A DNA stretch of 64,000 nucleotides from assembly GCA_944472155.2 (NCBI GenBank), contig OX235279.1, positions 157,564,199-157,628,198 of the forward strand, in the 5' to 3' direction. The notes beneath the pieces were generated by a model, which had not been told where the DNA came from, searched no databases, and worked only from the letters and a program-made list of their open reading frames with translations. Each line of letters begins with the position of its first letter. Position 1 is the first letter of the stretch. The stretch is from Trichobilharzia szidati. Its lineage: Eukaryota > Platyhelminthes > Trematoda > Strigeidida > Schistosomatidae. The translations under genes and the position numbers were made by a program. This document shows positions 1 to 12,840 of the stretch, in pieces.

Positions 1-3000
1 GTTGCTTCTAAATGTATGACCGAATATGAGAAATGCCCCTGACCTCATACACTCTGTGACTCACACCTCTCTCAAAATCTAGTGATGTGGTGTGTTCTGT
101 GGCTGCGAAGCGTAGGCACTTTGCTTTAAATCAATGTTATTACGGTAGTTGTAATGCATCACGTGTCTAACTGTATGAACTTCATATTGGAGCATTTAAC
201 CTCAGGAATCCCTGCTAAATTGTACTACAGGCATCAGTCTGTCATCTCGAGTAACAGATGTACGCTTTGTTTTGGAGAAACGCATACAATTCCGGAGTGT
301 GGTTATTCACTTGCTCCAAGGACTGAATTTGAAAAATTCCCTCGGATGTCAGGTCATTCTCGGTTAGTTTGCGAGGACAAGCACGTGTAGGGATAACATT
401 GAGTGATAGAGCAGAAAAATCACTTCTTTACTGGATCCCAGTAGATAGTCGTATGTGTGAGGTGCGTGTGGACGCGTCCGTTAGAAGAAGGAAGGATCGC
501 TCTACCCGCCGTTGTCTATTCCCAGTCTTTGATTACGCCTCCAGCAGACTGCAGATAGGATGAACTAAGGGAAGACTTCTACCTGAAACTGTCTAATTTG
601 CTGCAAAAAGCAATACGTATAGATATAGTTGTTTTAGCAGGCGACTTCAATGCCCAAGTAGGAAAGTTGTGCCAGACTGAGAAGTATGTAGGTGGTACCT
701 ATGGAGTGCCCTGCCGACAACGGTGATCGTCTTCTACAGTTCTGTCCAGACAATCATCTGTCTCTAGTCAGCGCTAACTGTAGGCACAAAGAGAGACATT
801 GTGTAGCCTGGCGACCTCCATCACCAAATCAACGCTTGACTCAGGTAGACCACATAGCGACAGGGTACCGTTGACGAAGGTTGGTAGAAGACTGCCGCTT
901 TTCCTGAAGCACGTGCGTAGACTCCAATCACGCCCTGGTTCGCGCACGTTTATGCATACGTCTAAACGGACAGAAAAATTCTTGGCAGTGAAGCAGTTAG
1001 GTCCCCAACTAGATCAAGGCACTGAGACCCTATTCAAGGAAGAAATAGCGAGACTAGTATCTGTGGTCGACAGCAAGCCTCCTCCTGAGGAAGTCTGGCT
1101 GGCGCAACGTACAATTAGCTGTATACGCAACTGTAAAGGCTATTGATAATAAGCTGAAACCAAAAGTTTGTGAGAGCCAGTGGATTTCTACCACCTCATC
1201 CGAATTATATATATTATTAATTGATTGACGTAAGAAGACTGATTCCAGCGAGCTCCGAATATGATGCAGAGCGAAAGCTGCTCAAACGTAAACTAACATG
1301 AAGTCTTCGCAACGACCGTGAACAGCGGTGAGTGACAAAATCATGAGAGAGGGAAAAGGCATCGGCAATAGGTAACACCAACCAACTATTTAGACTTATC
1401 AGGGGAACAGGTGGCAAAATGTAAGTGATAAGTGAAACAATCTCCGAGAAAATGGCATTATGATTAGCTGTTAAGGTAGACGGCTCGAAGGTTGGATAGA
1501 ACACTTTGAGGAGCAATTTAACTGGCCTACGACCACACTCAACTTACCCGGCATCCAACATTTCTCTGATCGGGATATAGACACAGGTCTTCCATCCCTA
1601 ACTCAGGTTACAAAAGTTGTCGCTAGTCTTGAAAGAGGCAAAGCAGTGGAACCTGACGGCATAACTCCAGGTGTCTAAGGACGCTGGAGACAGTCTTCTG
1701 TCTTCGTTAACTAAGGTACTAAGCAGTGACCGAGAATCAGAAGTAGTCCCGTCAACCTGGTGTAAGTCATTGATTATCACGATACACAAGAAGGGAGACA
1801 AATCTTCTTGTGATAATAACATGAAGATTAGCTGAACCAATATGGTATCTATAGTTCAATGATTAATAATGTTGTGTAGCCCAAGTGGCGCACGGTAGAC
1901 ACAAACACAAGAGAATCAGGCAAGCGTTTGACCAGGAAGAGGATGCATTGATCATGTCATCACCCTTCCAGAGATTATGGAACAAACGTTGCTTCTAAAT
2001 GTATGACTGAATATGAGAAATGCCCCTGACCTCATACACTCTGTGACTCACACCTCTCTCAAAATCTAGTGATGTGGTGTGTTCTGTGGCTGCGAAGCGT
2101 AGGCACTTTGCTTTAAATCAATGTTATTACGGTAGTTGTAATGCATCACGTGTCTAACTGTATGAACTTCATATTGGAGCATTTAACCTCAGGAATCCCT
2201 GCTAAATTGTACTACAGGCATCAGTCTGTCATCTCGAGTAACAGATGTACGCTTTGTTTTGGAGAAACGCATACAATTCCGGAGTGTGGTTATTCACTTG
2301 CTCCAAGGACTGAATTTGAAAAATTCCCTCGGATGTCAGGTCATTCTCGGTTAGTTTGCGAGGACAAGCACGTGTAGGGATAACATTGAGTGATAGAGCA
2401 GAAAAATCACTTCTTTACTGGATCCCAGTAGATAGTCGTATGTGTGAGGTGCGTGTGGACGCGTCCGTTAGAAGAAGGAAGGATCGCTCTACCCGCCGTT
2501 GTCTATTCCCAGTCTTTGATTACGCCTCCAACAGACTGCAGATAGGATGAACTAAGGGAAGACTTCTACCTGAAACTGTCTAATTTGCTGCAAAAAGCAA
2601 AACGTATAGATATAGTTGTTTTAGCAGGCGACTTCAATGCCCAAGTAGGAAAGTTGTGCCAGACTGAGAAGTATGTAGGTGGTACCTATGGAGTGCCCTG
2701 CCGACAACGGTGATCGTCTTCTACAGTACTGTCCAGACAATCATCTGTCTCTAGTCAGCGCTAACTGTAGGCACAAAGAGAGACATTGTGTAGCCTGGCG
2801 ACCTCCATCACCAAATCAACGCTTGACTCAGGTAGACCACATAGCGACAGGGTACCGTTGACGAAGGTTGGTAGAAGACTGCCGCTTTTCCTGCAGCACG
2901 TGCGTAGACTCCAATCACGCCCTGGTTCGCGCACGTTTATGCATACGTCTAAACGGACAGAAAAATTCTTGGCAGTGAAGCAGTTAGGTCCCCAACTAGA

Positions 3001-6000
3001 TCAAGGCACTGAGACCCTATTCAAGGAAGAAATAGCGAGACTAGTATCTGTGGTCGACAGCAAGCCTCCTCCTGAGGAAGTCTGGCTGGCGCAACGTACA
3101 ATTAGCTGTATACGCAACTGTAAAGGCTATTGATAATAAGCTGAAACCAAAAGTTTGTGAGAGCCAGTGGATTTCTACCACCTCACCCGAATTATATATA
3201 TTATTAATTGATTGACGCAAGAAGACTGATTCCAGCGAGCTCCGAATATGATGCAGAGCGAAAGCTGCTCAAACGTAAACTAACATGAAGTCTTCGCAAC
3301 GACCGTGAACAGCGGTGAGTGACAAAATCATGAGAGAGGGAAAAGGCATCGGCAATAGGTAACACCAACCAACTATTTAGACTTATCAGGGGAACAGGTG
3401 GCAAAATGTAAGTGATAAGTGAAACAATCTCCGAGAAAATGGCATTATGATTAGCTGTTAAGGTAGACGGCTCGAAGGTTGGATAGAACACTTTGAGGAG
3501 CAATTTAACTGGCCTACGACCACACTCAACTTACCCGGCATCCAACATTTCTCTGATCGGGATATAGACACAGGTCTTCCATCCCTAACTCAGGTTACAA
3601 AAGTTGTCGCTAGTCTTGAAAGAGGCAAAGCAGTGGAACCTGACGGCATAACTCCAGGTGTCTAAGGACGCTGGAGACAGTCTTCTGTCTTCGTTAACTA
3701 AGGTACTAAGCAGTGACCGAGAATCAGAAGTAGTCCCGTCAACCTGGTGTAAGTCATTGATTATCACGATACACAAGAAGGGAGACAAATCTTCTTGTGA
3801 TAATAACATGAAGATTAGCTGAACCAATATGGTATCTATAGTTCAATGATTAATAATGTTGTGTAGCCCAAGTGGCGCACGGTAGACACAAACACAAGAG
3901 AATCAGGCAAGCGTTTGACCAGGAAGAGGATGCATTGATCATGTCATCACCCTTCCAGAGATTATGGAACAAACGTTGCTTCTAAATGTATGACTGAATA
4001 TGAGAAATGCCCCTGACCTCATACACTCTGTGACTCACACCTCTCTCAAAATCTAGTGATGTGGTGTGTTCTGTGGCTGCGAAGCGTAGGCACTTTGCTT
4101 TAAATCAATGTTATTACGGTAGTTGTAATGCATCACGTGTCTAACTGTATGAACTTCATATTGGAGCATTTAACCTCAGGAATCCCTGCTAAATTGTACT
4201 ACAGGCATCAGTCTGTCATCTCGAGTAACAGATGTACGCTTTGTTTTGGAGAAACGCATACAATTCCGGAGTGTGGTTATTCACTTGCTCCAAGGACTGA
4301 ATTTGAAAAATTCCCTCGGATGTCAGGTCATTCTCGGTTAGTTTGCGAGGACAAGCACGTGTAGGGATAACATTGAGTGATAGAGCAGAAAAATCACTTC
4401 TTTACTGGATCCCAGTAGATAGTCGTATGTGTGAGGTGCGTGTGGACGCGTCCGTTAGAAGAAGGAAGGATCGCTCTACCCGCCGTTGTCTATTCCCAGT
4501 CTTTGATTACGCCTCCAACAGACTGCAGATAGGATGAACTAAGGGAAGACTTCTACCTGAAACTGTCTAATTTGCTGCAAAAAGCAAAACGTATAGATAT
4601 AGTTGTTTTAGCAGGCGACTTCAATGCCCAAGTAGGAAAGTTGTGCCAGACTGAGAAGTATGTAGGTGGTACCTATGGAGTGCCCTGCCGACAACGGTGA
4701 TCGTCTTCTACAGTTCTGTCCAGACAATCATCTGTCTCTAGTCAGCGCTAACTGTAGGCACAAAGAGAGACATTGTGTAGCCTGGCGACCTCCATCACCA
4801 AATCAACGCTTGACTCAGGTAGACCACATAGCGACAGGGTACCGTTGACGAAGGTTGGTAGAAGACTGCCGCTTTTCCTGCAGCACGTGCGTAGACTCCA
4901 ATCACGCCCTGGTTCGCGCACGTTTATGCATACGTCTAAACGGACAGAAAAATTCTTGGCAGTGAAGCAGTTAGGTCCCCAACTAGATCAAGGCACTGAG
5001 ACCCTATTCAAGGAAGAAATAGCGAGACTAGTATCTGTGGTCGACAGCAAGCCTCCTCCTGAGGAAGTCTGGCTGGCGCAACGTACAATTAGCTGTATAC
5101 GCAACTGTAAAGGCTATTGATAATAAGCTGAAACCAAAAGTTTGTGAGAGCCAGTGGATTTCTACCACCTCATCCGAATTATATATATTATTAATTGATT
5201 GACGTAAGAAGACTGATTCCAGCGAGCTCCGAATATGATGCAGAGCGAAAGCTGCTCAAACGTAAACTAACATGAAGTCTTCGCAACGACCGTGAACAGC
5301 GGTGAGTGACAAAATCATGAGAGAGGGAAAAGGCATCGGCAATAGGTAACACCAACCAACTATTTAGACTTATCAGGGGAACAGGTGGCAAAATGTAAGT
5401 GATAAGTGAAACAATCTCCGAGAAAATGGCATTATGATTAGCTGTTAAGGTAGACGGCTCGAAGGTTGGATAGAACACTTTGAGGAGCAATTTAACTGGC
5501 CTACGACCACACTCAACTTACCCGGCATCCAACATTTCTCTGATCGGGATATAGACACAGGTCTTCCATCCCTAACTCAGGTTACAAAAGTTGTCGCTAG
5601 TCTTGAAAGAGGCAAAGCAGTGGAACCTGACGGCATAACTCCAGGTGTCTAAGGACGCTGGAGACAGTCTTCTGTCTTCGTTAACTAAGGTACTAAGCAG
5701 TGACCGAGAATCAGAAGTAGTCCCGTCAACCTGGTGTAAGTCATTGATTATCACGATACACAAGAAGGGAGACAAATCTTCTTGTGATAATAACATGAAG
5801 ATTAGCTGAACCAATATGGTATCTATAGTTCAATGATTAATAATGTTGTGTAGCCCAAGTGGCGCACGGTAGACACAAACACAAGAGAATCAGGCAAGCG
5901 TTTGACCAGGAAGAGGATGCATTGATCATGTCATCACCCTTCCAGAGATTATGGAACAAACGTTGCTTCTAAATGTATGACTGAATATGAGAAATGCCCC

Positions 6001-7749
6001 TGACCTCATACACTCTGTGACTCACACCTCTCTCAAAATCTAGTGATGTGGTGTGTTCTGTGGCTGCGAAGCGTAGGCACTTTGCTTTAAATCAATGTTA
6101 TTACGGTAGTTGTAATGCATCACGTGTCTAACTGTATGAACTTCATATTGGAGCATTTAACCTCAGGAATCCCTGCTAAATTGTACTACAGGCATCAGTC
6201 TGTCATCTCGAGTAACAGATGTACGCTTTGTTTTGGAGAAACGCATACAATTCCGGAGTGTGGTTATTCACTTGCTCCAAGGACTGAATTTGAAAAATTC
6301 CCTCGGATGTCAGGTCATTCTCGGTTAGTTTGCGAGGACAAGCACGTGTAGGGATAACATTGAGTGATAGAGCAGAAAAATCACTTCTTTACTGGATCCC
6401 AGTAGATAGTCGTATGTGTGAGGTGCGTGTGGACGCGTCCGTTAGAAGAAGGAAGGATCGCTCTACCCGCCGTTGTCTATTCCCAGTCTTTGATTACGCC
6501 TCCAACAGACTGCAGATAGGATGAACTAAGGGAAGACTTCTACCTGAAACTGTCTAATTTGCTGCAAAAAGCAAAACGTATAGATATAGTTGTTTTAGCA
6601 GGCGACTTCAATGCCCAAGTAGGAAAGTTGTGCCAGACTGAGAAGTATGTAGGTGGTACCTATGGAGTGCCCTGCCGACAACGGTGATCGTCTTCTACAG
6701 TTCTGTCCAGACAATCATCTGTCTCTAGTCAGCGCTAACTGTAGGCACAAAGAGAGACATTGTGTAGCCTGGCGACCTCCATCACCAAATCAACGCTTGA
6801 CTCAGGTAGACCACATAGCGACAGGGTACCGTTGACGAAGGTTGGTAGAAGACTGCCGCTTTTCCTGCAGCACGTGCGTAGACTCCAATCACGCCCTGGT
6901 TCGCGCACGTTTATGCATACGTCTAAACGGACAGAAAAATTCTTGGCAGTGAAGCAGTTAGGTCCCCAACTAGATCAAGGCACTGAGACCCTATTCAAGG
7001 AAGAAATAGCGAGACTAGTATCTGTGGTCGACAGCAAGCCTCCTCCTGAGGAAGTCTGGCTGGCGCAACGTACAATTAGCTGTATACGCAACTGTAAAGG
7101 CTATTGATAATAAGCTGAAACCAAAAGTTTGTGAGAGCCAGTGGATTTCTACCACCTCATCCGAATTATATATATTATTAATTGATTGACGCAAGAAGAC
7201 TGATTCCAGCGAGCTCCGAATATGATGCAGAGCGAAAGCTGCTCAAACGTAAACTAACATGAAGTCTTCGCAACGACCGTGAACAGCGGTGAGTGACAAA
7301 ATCATGAGAGAGGGAAAAGGCATCGGCAATAGGTAACACCAACCAACTATTTAGACTTATCAGGGGAACAGGTGGCAAAATGTAAGTGATAAGTGAAACA
7401 ATCTCCGAGAAAATGGCATTATGATTAGCTGTTAAGGTAGACGGCTCGAAGGTTGGATAGAACACTTTGAGGAGCAATTTAACTGGCCTACGACCACACT
7501 CAACTTACCCGGCATCCAACATTTCTCTGATCGGGATATAGACACAGGTCTTCCATCCCTAACTCAGGTTACAAAAGTTGTCGCTAGTCTTGAAAGAGGC
7601 AAAGCAGTGGAACCTGACGGCATAACTCCAGGTGTCTAAGGACGCTGGAGACAGTCTTCTGTCTTCGTTAACTAAGGTACTAAGCAGTGACCGAGAATCA
7701 GAAGTAGTCCCGTCAACCTGGTGTAAGTCATTGATTATCACGATACACA
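1..7749 (+). repeat. Tandem array of a 1,987-bp unit derived from a dead RTE retrotransposon
   Basis: Four head-to-tail units start at 1, 1988, 3975 and 5962; the last is cut at 7749 by the Gypsy LTR, and the array may continue left of the window. Units differ at only a few positions, for example the base at 1231/3218/5205/7192, which alternates T/C/T/C. Each unit carries decayed RTE coding sequence: an endonuclease segment containing GDFNAQVG (about 640-665 in unit 1) and, further on, the start of the reverse transcriptase (ERGKA..PDGI, about 1630-1665). Stops and frame changes are shared by all units, so the block was dead before it was amplified. The short open frames in it (such as 154-390 and 799-1146) are relics, not genes. 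Confidence 0.96.
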
Positions 7750-8117
7750 TGTATCGAGGCAAATCTTTGTATAGGTATATCATTCGCCGAAATTATTGGC
7801 CACATCTTTCATCACTCAACATTTGATTCTGAGCCTGCCTTGTTTAGTGGACTTGTTTGGCTGAAGGCTTCTTTCCAAACATACTCGCCATTTGTTTCTC
7901 CGTCGTGTCACGTGTCTGCACGGTTACTAGCTATCTTAGCATTCACTGCCACCCGCGATTTGTTCCCGAAATATTATACGTACTTTGGACGTCTAAGTCT
8001 GGTCTTTTGCTTTATCTTTCTTACTCGAAGTGCCAACACCATAGAAGTTGTTGGTATAAGATCTCACGTGAGTATAATCCGTACAATTCTCGAACGTCTA
8101 TACCTGCAATCTCTAAA
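7750..8117 (+). repeat. 5' LTR of the Gypsy element
   Basis: The left edge is set by the break in the tandem unit: shared sequence ends with CACA at 7746-7749 and the LTR begins TGTATCG. The LTR aligns along its whole length with the solo LTR at 40976-41325, including the run TAATCCGTACAA near the 3' side and a terminal CTAAA, which supports the right edge just before the primer-binding site. Length is about 368 bp. Confidence 0.8.
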
Positions 8118-8118
8118 C

Positions 8119-8136
8119 TGGTGAGCCCAACCACGA
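8119..8136 (+). other. Putative tRNA primer-binding site of the Gypsy element
   Basis: TGGTGAGCCCAACCACG begins one base after the LTR. A start with TGG (complement of a tRNA CCA end) in this position is expected for minus-strand priming. CsRn1-type elements are described as using tRNA-Trp; I could not verify the match. Confidence 0.55.
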
Positions 8137-8230
8137 ACTACATCTCCAATTCACACGCAGATAAACCCGGTGTGTTCGTTCCTTTTTGTGTTTGTTCTTG
8201 TACTCCTTTGTAATCGGCATACATTTCGTC

Positions 8231-8991
8231 ATGTGTGATCCTAGCCCCAAGGTTATTCGTCTTCGCACGGCCGCCAAAACAATTCAGCTCGTATCATATT
8301 GGCCAGATAATGCTGAAGCGTGGTTTCAGATTGCTGAGTCCGATTTTTGTGAGCATGGCATAACTGATCAACGTTCACGGTTCCTTGCAGTTATTCACGC
8401 CCTACCGCGGGAATTCAGCGGGTGCGTAACTCTGCAGATGTCGGGTTCAGAGGTAACTCCTACGAGTTGCTCAAAGCATCCTTCCTCAAGAGAAACGTTC
8501 TCACGGATCGACAACGTCTGGATGAATTATTTCGTAACATCGAGTTAGGAGGTCAGTCAGCCGTGAGCATGCTGGCAAGAATGAAAGAGATCATTGGCCA
8601 AAGTCAGTTCGATGAAGGACTGTTCAGAAAACTATTTTTATCCAAACTGCCACAGTCAGTTCAGACTGTACTTGTGACACTTCAGGGTGTTCTCATGGAT
8701 GACTTTGCTGTCTCTGCAGATAGAATTCTAGAGATAACGAAACGGCCAGTTACTGAAGTATACTCTGTTACCGAACAGACTTCGAGGAAGGATTCTGAAA
8801 TGATAGAGTTATGCAACTCCATCCAGCAGATGCTTAGGTCAAACAAGCCTAGCAATTCCTCCTACCGTCGTTCTAAATCCCCTCAACGGCAAAACGCACG
8901 TGGACGATCTAAGTCCAACACACGCTCTCTCAAAAATCCTGACTGGTGTTGGTATCACAACACCTATGGCAAGGAAGCGAAATGTTGTTGA
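8231..8991 (+). pseudogene. gag-like ORF of the Gypsy element (frameshifted)
   Basis: This would encode the retrotransposon structural protein that packages element RNA. It starts at ATG 8231 (MCDPSPKV). The first part resembles the conserved CsRn1 gag core (AWFQIAESDF, then F..VIHALP). The frame shifts near 8420 and continues with the matching half (ELLKASFL, DELF, LFLSKLP..VQ..L). A basic Arg/Ser-rich stretch precedes the C-terminal CWYH..YG..A..C zinc-binding-like motif. A TGA at 8989-8991 falls directly after that motif, where related proteins appear to continue. Non-functional because of the frameshift. Confidence 0.8.
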
Positions 8992-9104
8992 AAACCTCGT
9001 GATTTCGGCAAAGCCTCCAAGTCTGTGGGAAACTATCCCGCCGGCACGCGCTAGCGGCAACCGGTGCCGGAGGCACTAGCCGCTTACTTTATATCCATGA
9101 TGTA

Positions 9105-11733
9105 ATGAGCCAGACTAGATATCTAATCGACACAGGCGCCGAAGTCAGCGTCCTTCCTGCTACAGCAGCAGATCGACAGAAGGATCCTAACTTCAACTTA
9201 CAGGCTGCAAATGGAAAACCAATTGCAACTTATGGTCAGAAATACGTCTATCTGAACGTAGGTTTACGCAAACCTATTCAGTGGATTTTCCTTCTCGCCG
9301 ACGTCACAACGCCCATCATCGGCACGGACCTACTTAATCATCATGATTTGCTCGTAGGCGTCCGCCGTAAACGAATGATTGACAACACTACTTGACTGTC
9401 TATAAAAGGCATCACCTACACAGGCCCCAGCTTGTCAATCGTTAAGATGAAAGCAATCCTCGATCCAACTTTTCAACCGATTGTTAACAAATATCCGGAA
9501 CTGAATTGCCCATCTAACGATCTCCCGTGCATAACCAGCAATGTTATGCACCACATCATAACCTCAGGACAGCCCGTGACATCTAAAGCACGACGACTGG
9601 CCCCTGACAAACTGAGAATTGCTAGAAATGAGTTCGATCATATACTCACCCTTGGCATCATTCGGCCATCGAATAGTCCATGGGCATCCCCATTGCATAT
9701 GGTACCGAAAAAGGGTAGTAACGATTGGCGACCCACTGGTGATTACCGGCGAGTGAACGCCAAAACAACCCCTGATTGCTACCCTTTGCCTCACATACAC
9801 AACTTGACGGCAACGTTATCTGGAGCATCTATATTCTCCCAAATCGACTTGGTTAAAGCATATAACCAAATCCCGATGGCAATGGAAGATATTCCGAAAA
9901 CGGCTATCATCACACCTTTCGGACTTTTCGAATTCCTACGTATGCCATTCGGCCTCCGGAATGCGGCCCAAACATTCCAACGCTTCATCGATGAAGTATT
10001 TCGTGGTCTCGACTTTGTATACGCATACTTAGACGACTGCCCCACCGCCAGTCCAGATAAGGAAACTCACCTTAGGCACCTGGACTTGGCATTTGAAAGG
10101 TTACGCCAACATGGTGTTACCATCAATATCCAAAAGTGTCAAATAGGCGTTGACTCACTCGATTTTCTGGGTCACACTATTGACTGTCAGGGCATTCGCC
10201 CACTGGCTACCAAAGTCTAAGCGATACTGAAATTTCCGGAGCCAAAGACAGTGAAAAGTCTTCGCACTTTTAATGGTTTGGTAAGTTATTACCGACGATT
10301 TATTCCTAACTGTGCTTCTCTGATTCAGCCATTAACAGATCTCCTTCGAGGGAATAACAAGTCTATCGAATTCGACGCGTCTTCTCGACGTGCTTTTACT
10401 CAGGTAAAAAAGCTATTGCGGATGCCACACTTCCCATGTACCAGGATCCAACGGCACCGTTAAGTATCTCAGTTGACGCATCAGACACTGCAATCGGCAC
10501 AGTTCTGCAACAACTAGTTAACAACGAGTGGTAACCACTCGCCTTTTTCTCGAGGCGCCTTCAATTAGCTGAAACGAAGTACAGCACATTTGGAAGAGAG
10601 CTTCTGGCTATGTACTGTGCTATACGTCATTTTCGACATTCAGTTGAGGGTCGTGAATTCATCATTTTCACTGACCACAAACCTCTGACGTACTCTCTGA
10701 ACTCAATTTCAGATAAGTATTCACCCAGGGAATCACGACAACTGGATTACATTTCACAGTTTACATCGGTTATTCGCCATGTATCCGGAGTGAACAACAC
10801 TGTGGCAGATGCCTTGTCGCGTATTTCTTCCCTCACGCAAATCGATGGCATAGACCTTGTAAAACTGGCTCGTCTTCAAAAAAAGATACCGAGCTTCAGC
10901 ATGAGTTGTCGAAAACAGCTCTACAATTAGCTGAGAAACCCTTAGGTATAGGAAAAGATACTATTCTCTGCGACATTTCCACTAGTACCCCTCGCCCTAT
11001 CGTGACTAAAAGTTATCGCCGTAACGTCTTCAATACGTTGTACGGCTTACCACACCCATGTATTCGAACTACAGTCAAGCTCGTGATTAGTCGGTTTTGT
11101 TGGCCTGGTATTAACAAGGAAGTAAGGGAATGAGCGCAGACGTGCTTAGCTTGCCAAAAGTGCAAAGTAACAAGACACACCGAAAGCCTCCTTGGTACCT
11201 TTCTTATCCCCGATGCCCGTTTCGAACACGTCCATATAGATTTAGTTGTCCCCCTTCCAGATCTCATGGATCTACCTATATGTTAACCTGCATCGATCGC
11301 TTCACACGATGGCCTGAAGCAGTACCCCTCAAGGATATATCTGCTGAAACCGTCGCACGCGTTTTTGTAGACAGATGGATCTCAAACTTTGGATGCCCAT
11401 CTTCCATAACAACTGATCGCGGGCAGCAATTCGAAAGCGGTTTATTCTTCGCCCTAACTAAAATTCTTGGTTGCATGCGTTTTCGAACAACAGCCTACCA
11501 TCTTCAAGCTAATGATATGGTAGAACGTCTACACAGACAGATGAAAGCTGGCTTATCAGCTGCAAATAAACCCATTGGACTGAATCCCTTCCGTTAGTTT
11601 TCCTAGGGATACGAAACGCTTTAAAAACCGATGCTGGTTGTACTACCGCTGAGCTAGTATATGGCACGACACTACGACTGCCAGGTGTGTTTTTCTCCCT
11701 CAAGCTTCCCATCAGTGGTAGATCACGCCTCAT
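9105..11733 (+). pseudogene. pol-like region of the Gypsy element: protease, RT, RNase H, integrase (broken)
   Basis: Domains in order: aspartic protease with LIDTGAEVSVLP (from about 9124) and IIGTDLL (about 9316); reverse transcriptase with DYRRVN (about 9741), [16 protein letters not shown] and the catalytic YLDD (about 10025-10037); RNase H with ISVDASDTAIGTVLQQ (from about 10465), YSTFGRELLA, FTDHKPL and ADALSR; integrase with a zinc-binding part (LPHP..; CLACQKC in another frame) and core segments [20 protein letters not shown] and MVERLHRQ. Protease and RT share one frame interrupted by TGA (9393) and TAA (10218). A frameshift near 10420, a stop near 10533 and several breaks in integrase follow. 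The order RT-RNase H-integrase defines Gypsy. Confidence 0.9.
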
Positions 11734-11934
11734 ACGTCAGCAGGCTCACAAACGCGATGCGTTCATTTAAACCTACTCATCATATTTTTGAAATGTCTTG
11801 ACAACAATAACCCTAACTTATTTTTATTCTTATCAGACGAACCTAATGTGCACACACACATACAAAAATAAGTATATGTAATTGCGATTGTACAGCTAAG
11901 TGAATGAATTCACTGCTGAAAAAAGACTCCTCGC

Positions 11935-12235
11935 TGAACTAAGCGTTTCGCTCTCAATAATGCTCAAGAAATATCCCGAAGAAAATGGAGATTGAGGAAT
12001 AGAAAAGTGTCGGGTGACGTCACGCGCCAGGCCATCCTTTGAGAGGAATTAGGATGCGAACAATGGGTTGGGTATGTATCCGAGAGAGACATTAAGGAGA
12101 TCGTGTGAGGAGGAGATGAAAGATTATCGGCAACTTTCGGGCCAACTGAAGAGGACAGCAGAGAATAGGACAAAGTGAAGATGTGCTGTTGAAGCCTTAT
12201 GTTCCACTCGGAACCCTAGAGAACAGTAAATAAAA
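11935..12235 (+). mobile_element. RTE-B 3'-end fragment
   Basis: Ends in the family's terminal signature (GTTGAAGCC..ATGTTCCACTCGGAACCC) followed by an A/T-rich tail. The preceding bases retain the C-terminal RTE-B sequence (a run resembling RRIGH.LR and ..ARQAI). This is a typical 5'-truncated copy of the full-length element at 45598-48787. Confidence 0.8.
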
Positions 12236-12840
12236 TAATTAAATATGCCATAAGATATGAAAGATTTATACTGCTGACTAAATTGACGCAAAAACTTCTT
12301 TCATAAAAACCACACTTGCTAAAATGGTTACCCAAACTGACTTATTGTCAAAAAAACAAAAACATAAAAGACAAACATTATAAACTGATTGTTAAGCCAG
12401 TATGAAAGGACATTGTGTTTATGAATTCGGAATTCCAATGTAATCAAATTTCATATAGGCTCAGGCACCTGTTTTTTTAAATCAGTCAGTAAGACCTTGT
12501 TTTTGTAACAAAACTCCAACTTATCTTCACCAGATGTAAGTTGTTCTCTACTTGTGTAAAATAGATAAGCTCTGATTATCAAAGGATGCTTTCCATTCGG
12601 ATTAAAGTGTTCATTCTAGCATGGCTTCATAAGGAAAAGAAGAAAACGAATAACAAATTCTATTTGACAACATTTCATCGACTTTCACAACTCAACTAAC
12701 ACTGACAAACATTGTGTATATACATACATCTTGATAAGTCACCTGAATGATGTGTTCTGAATTTCTTTGGAATTATTATTATTGAAACTATTATCATCTT
12801 GAGACACAATCAATATGCGCAAATAATTTTATAGCAGTTT
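12236..12840. other. Intergenic, no gene seen
   Basis: AT-rich sequence with no coding or repeat signature I recognise. Confidence 0.5.

Larger units (their letters stand above)
7750..11770 (+). mobile_element. Gypsy-superfamily LTR retrotransposon, CsRn1/Boudicca-like, 3' truncated
   Basis: Order visible: 5' LTR, primer-binding site, gag, aspartic protease, reverse transcriptase, RNase H, integrase. Gag ends in a CHCC-type C..H..C motif (CWYHNTYGKEAKC), which is characteristic of the CsRn1 clade and unlike the usual CCHC knuckle. The element begins exactly where the fourth tandem unit breaks off. Integrase similarity fades about 11,770 and no 3' LTR follows; the interrupted unit also does not resume, so the right side has been deleted. 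Several stops and frameshifts make it inactive. Confidence 0.9.

Noticed and set aside
154..7107. Repeated sets of six small ORFs (60-115 codons) in each tandem unit as a multigene family
   Set aside because: They are out-of-frame pieces of a decayed RTE element; motifs such as GDFNAQVG fall between or across them, and their conservation reflects recent DNA duplication, not selection.
1..7749. CRISPR-like or satellite centromeric array
   Set aside because: Units are nearly 2 kb, derived from a retrotransposon, with no spacer structure.
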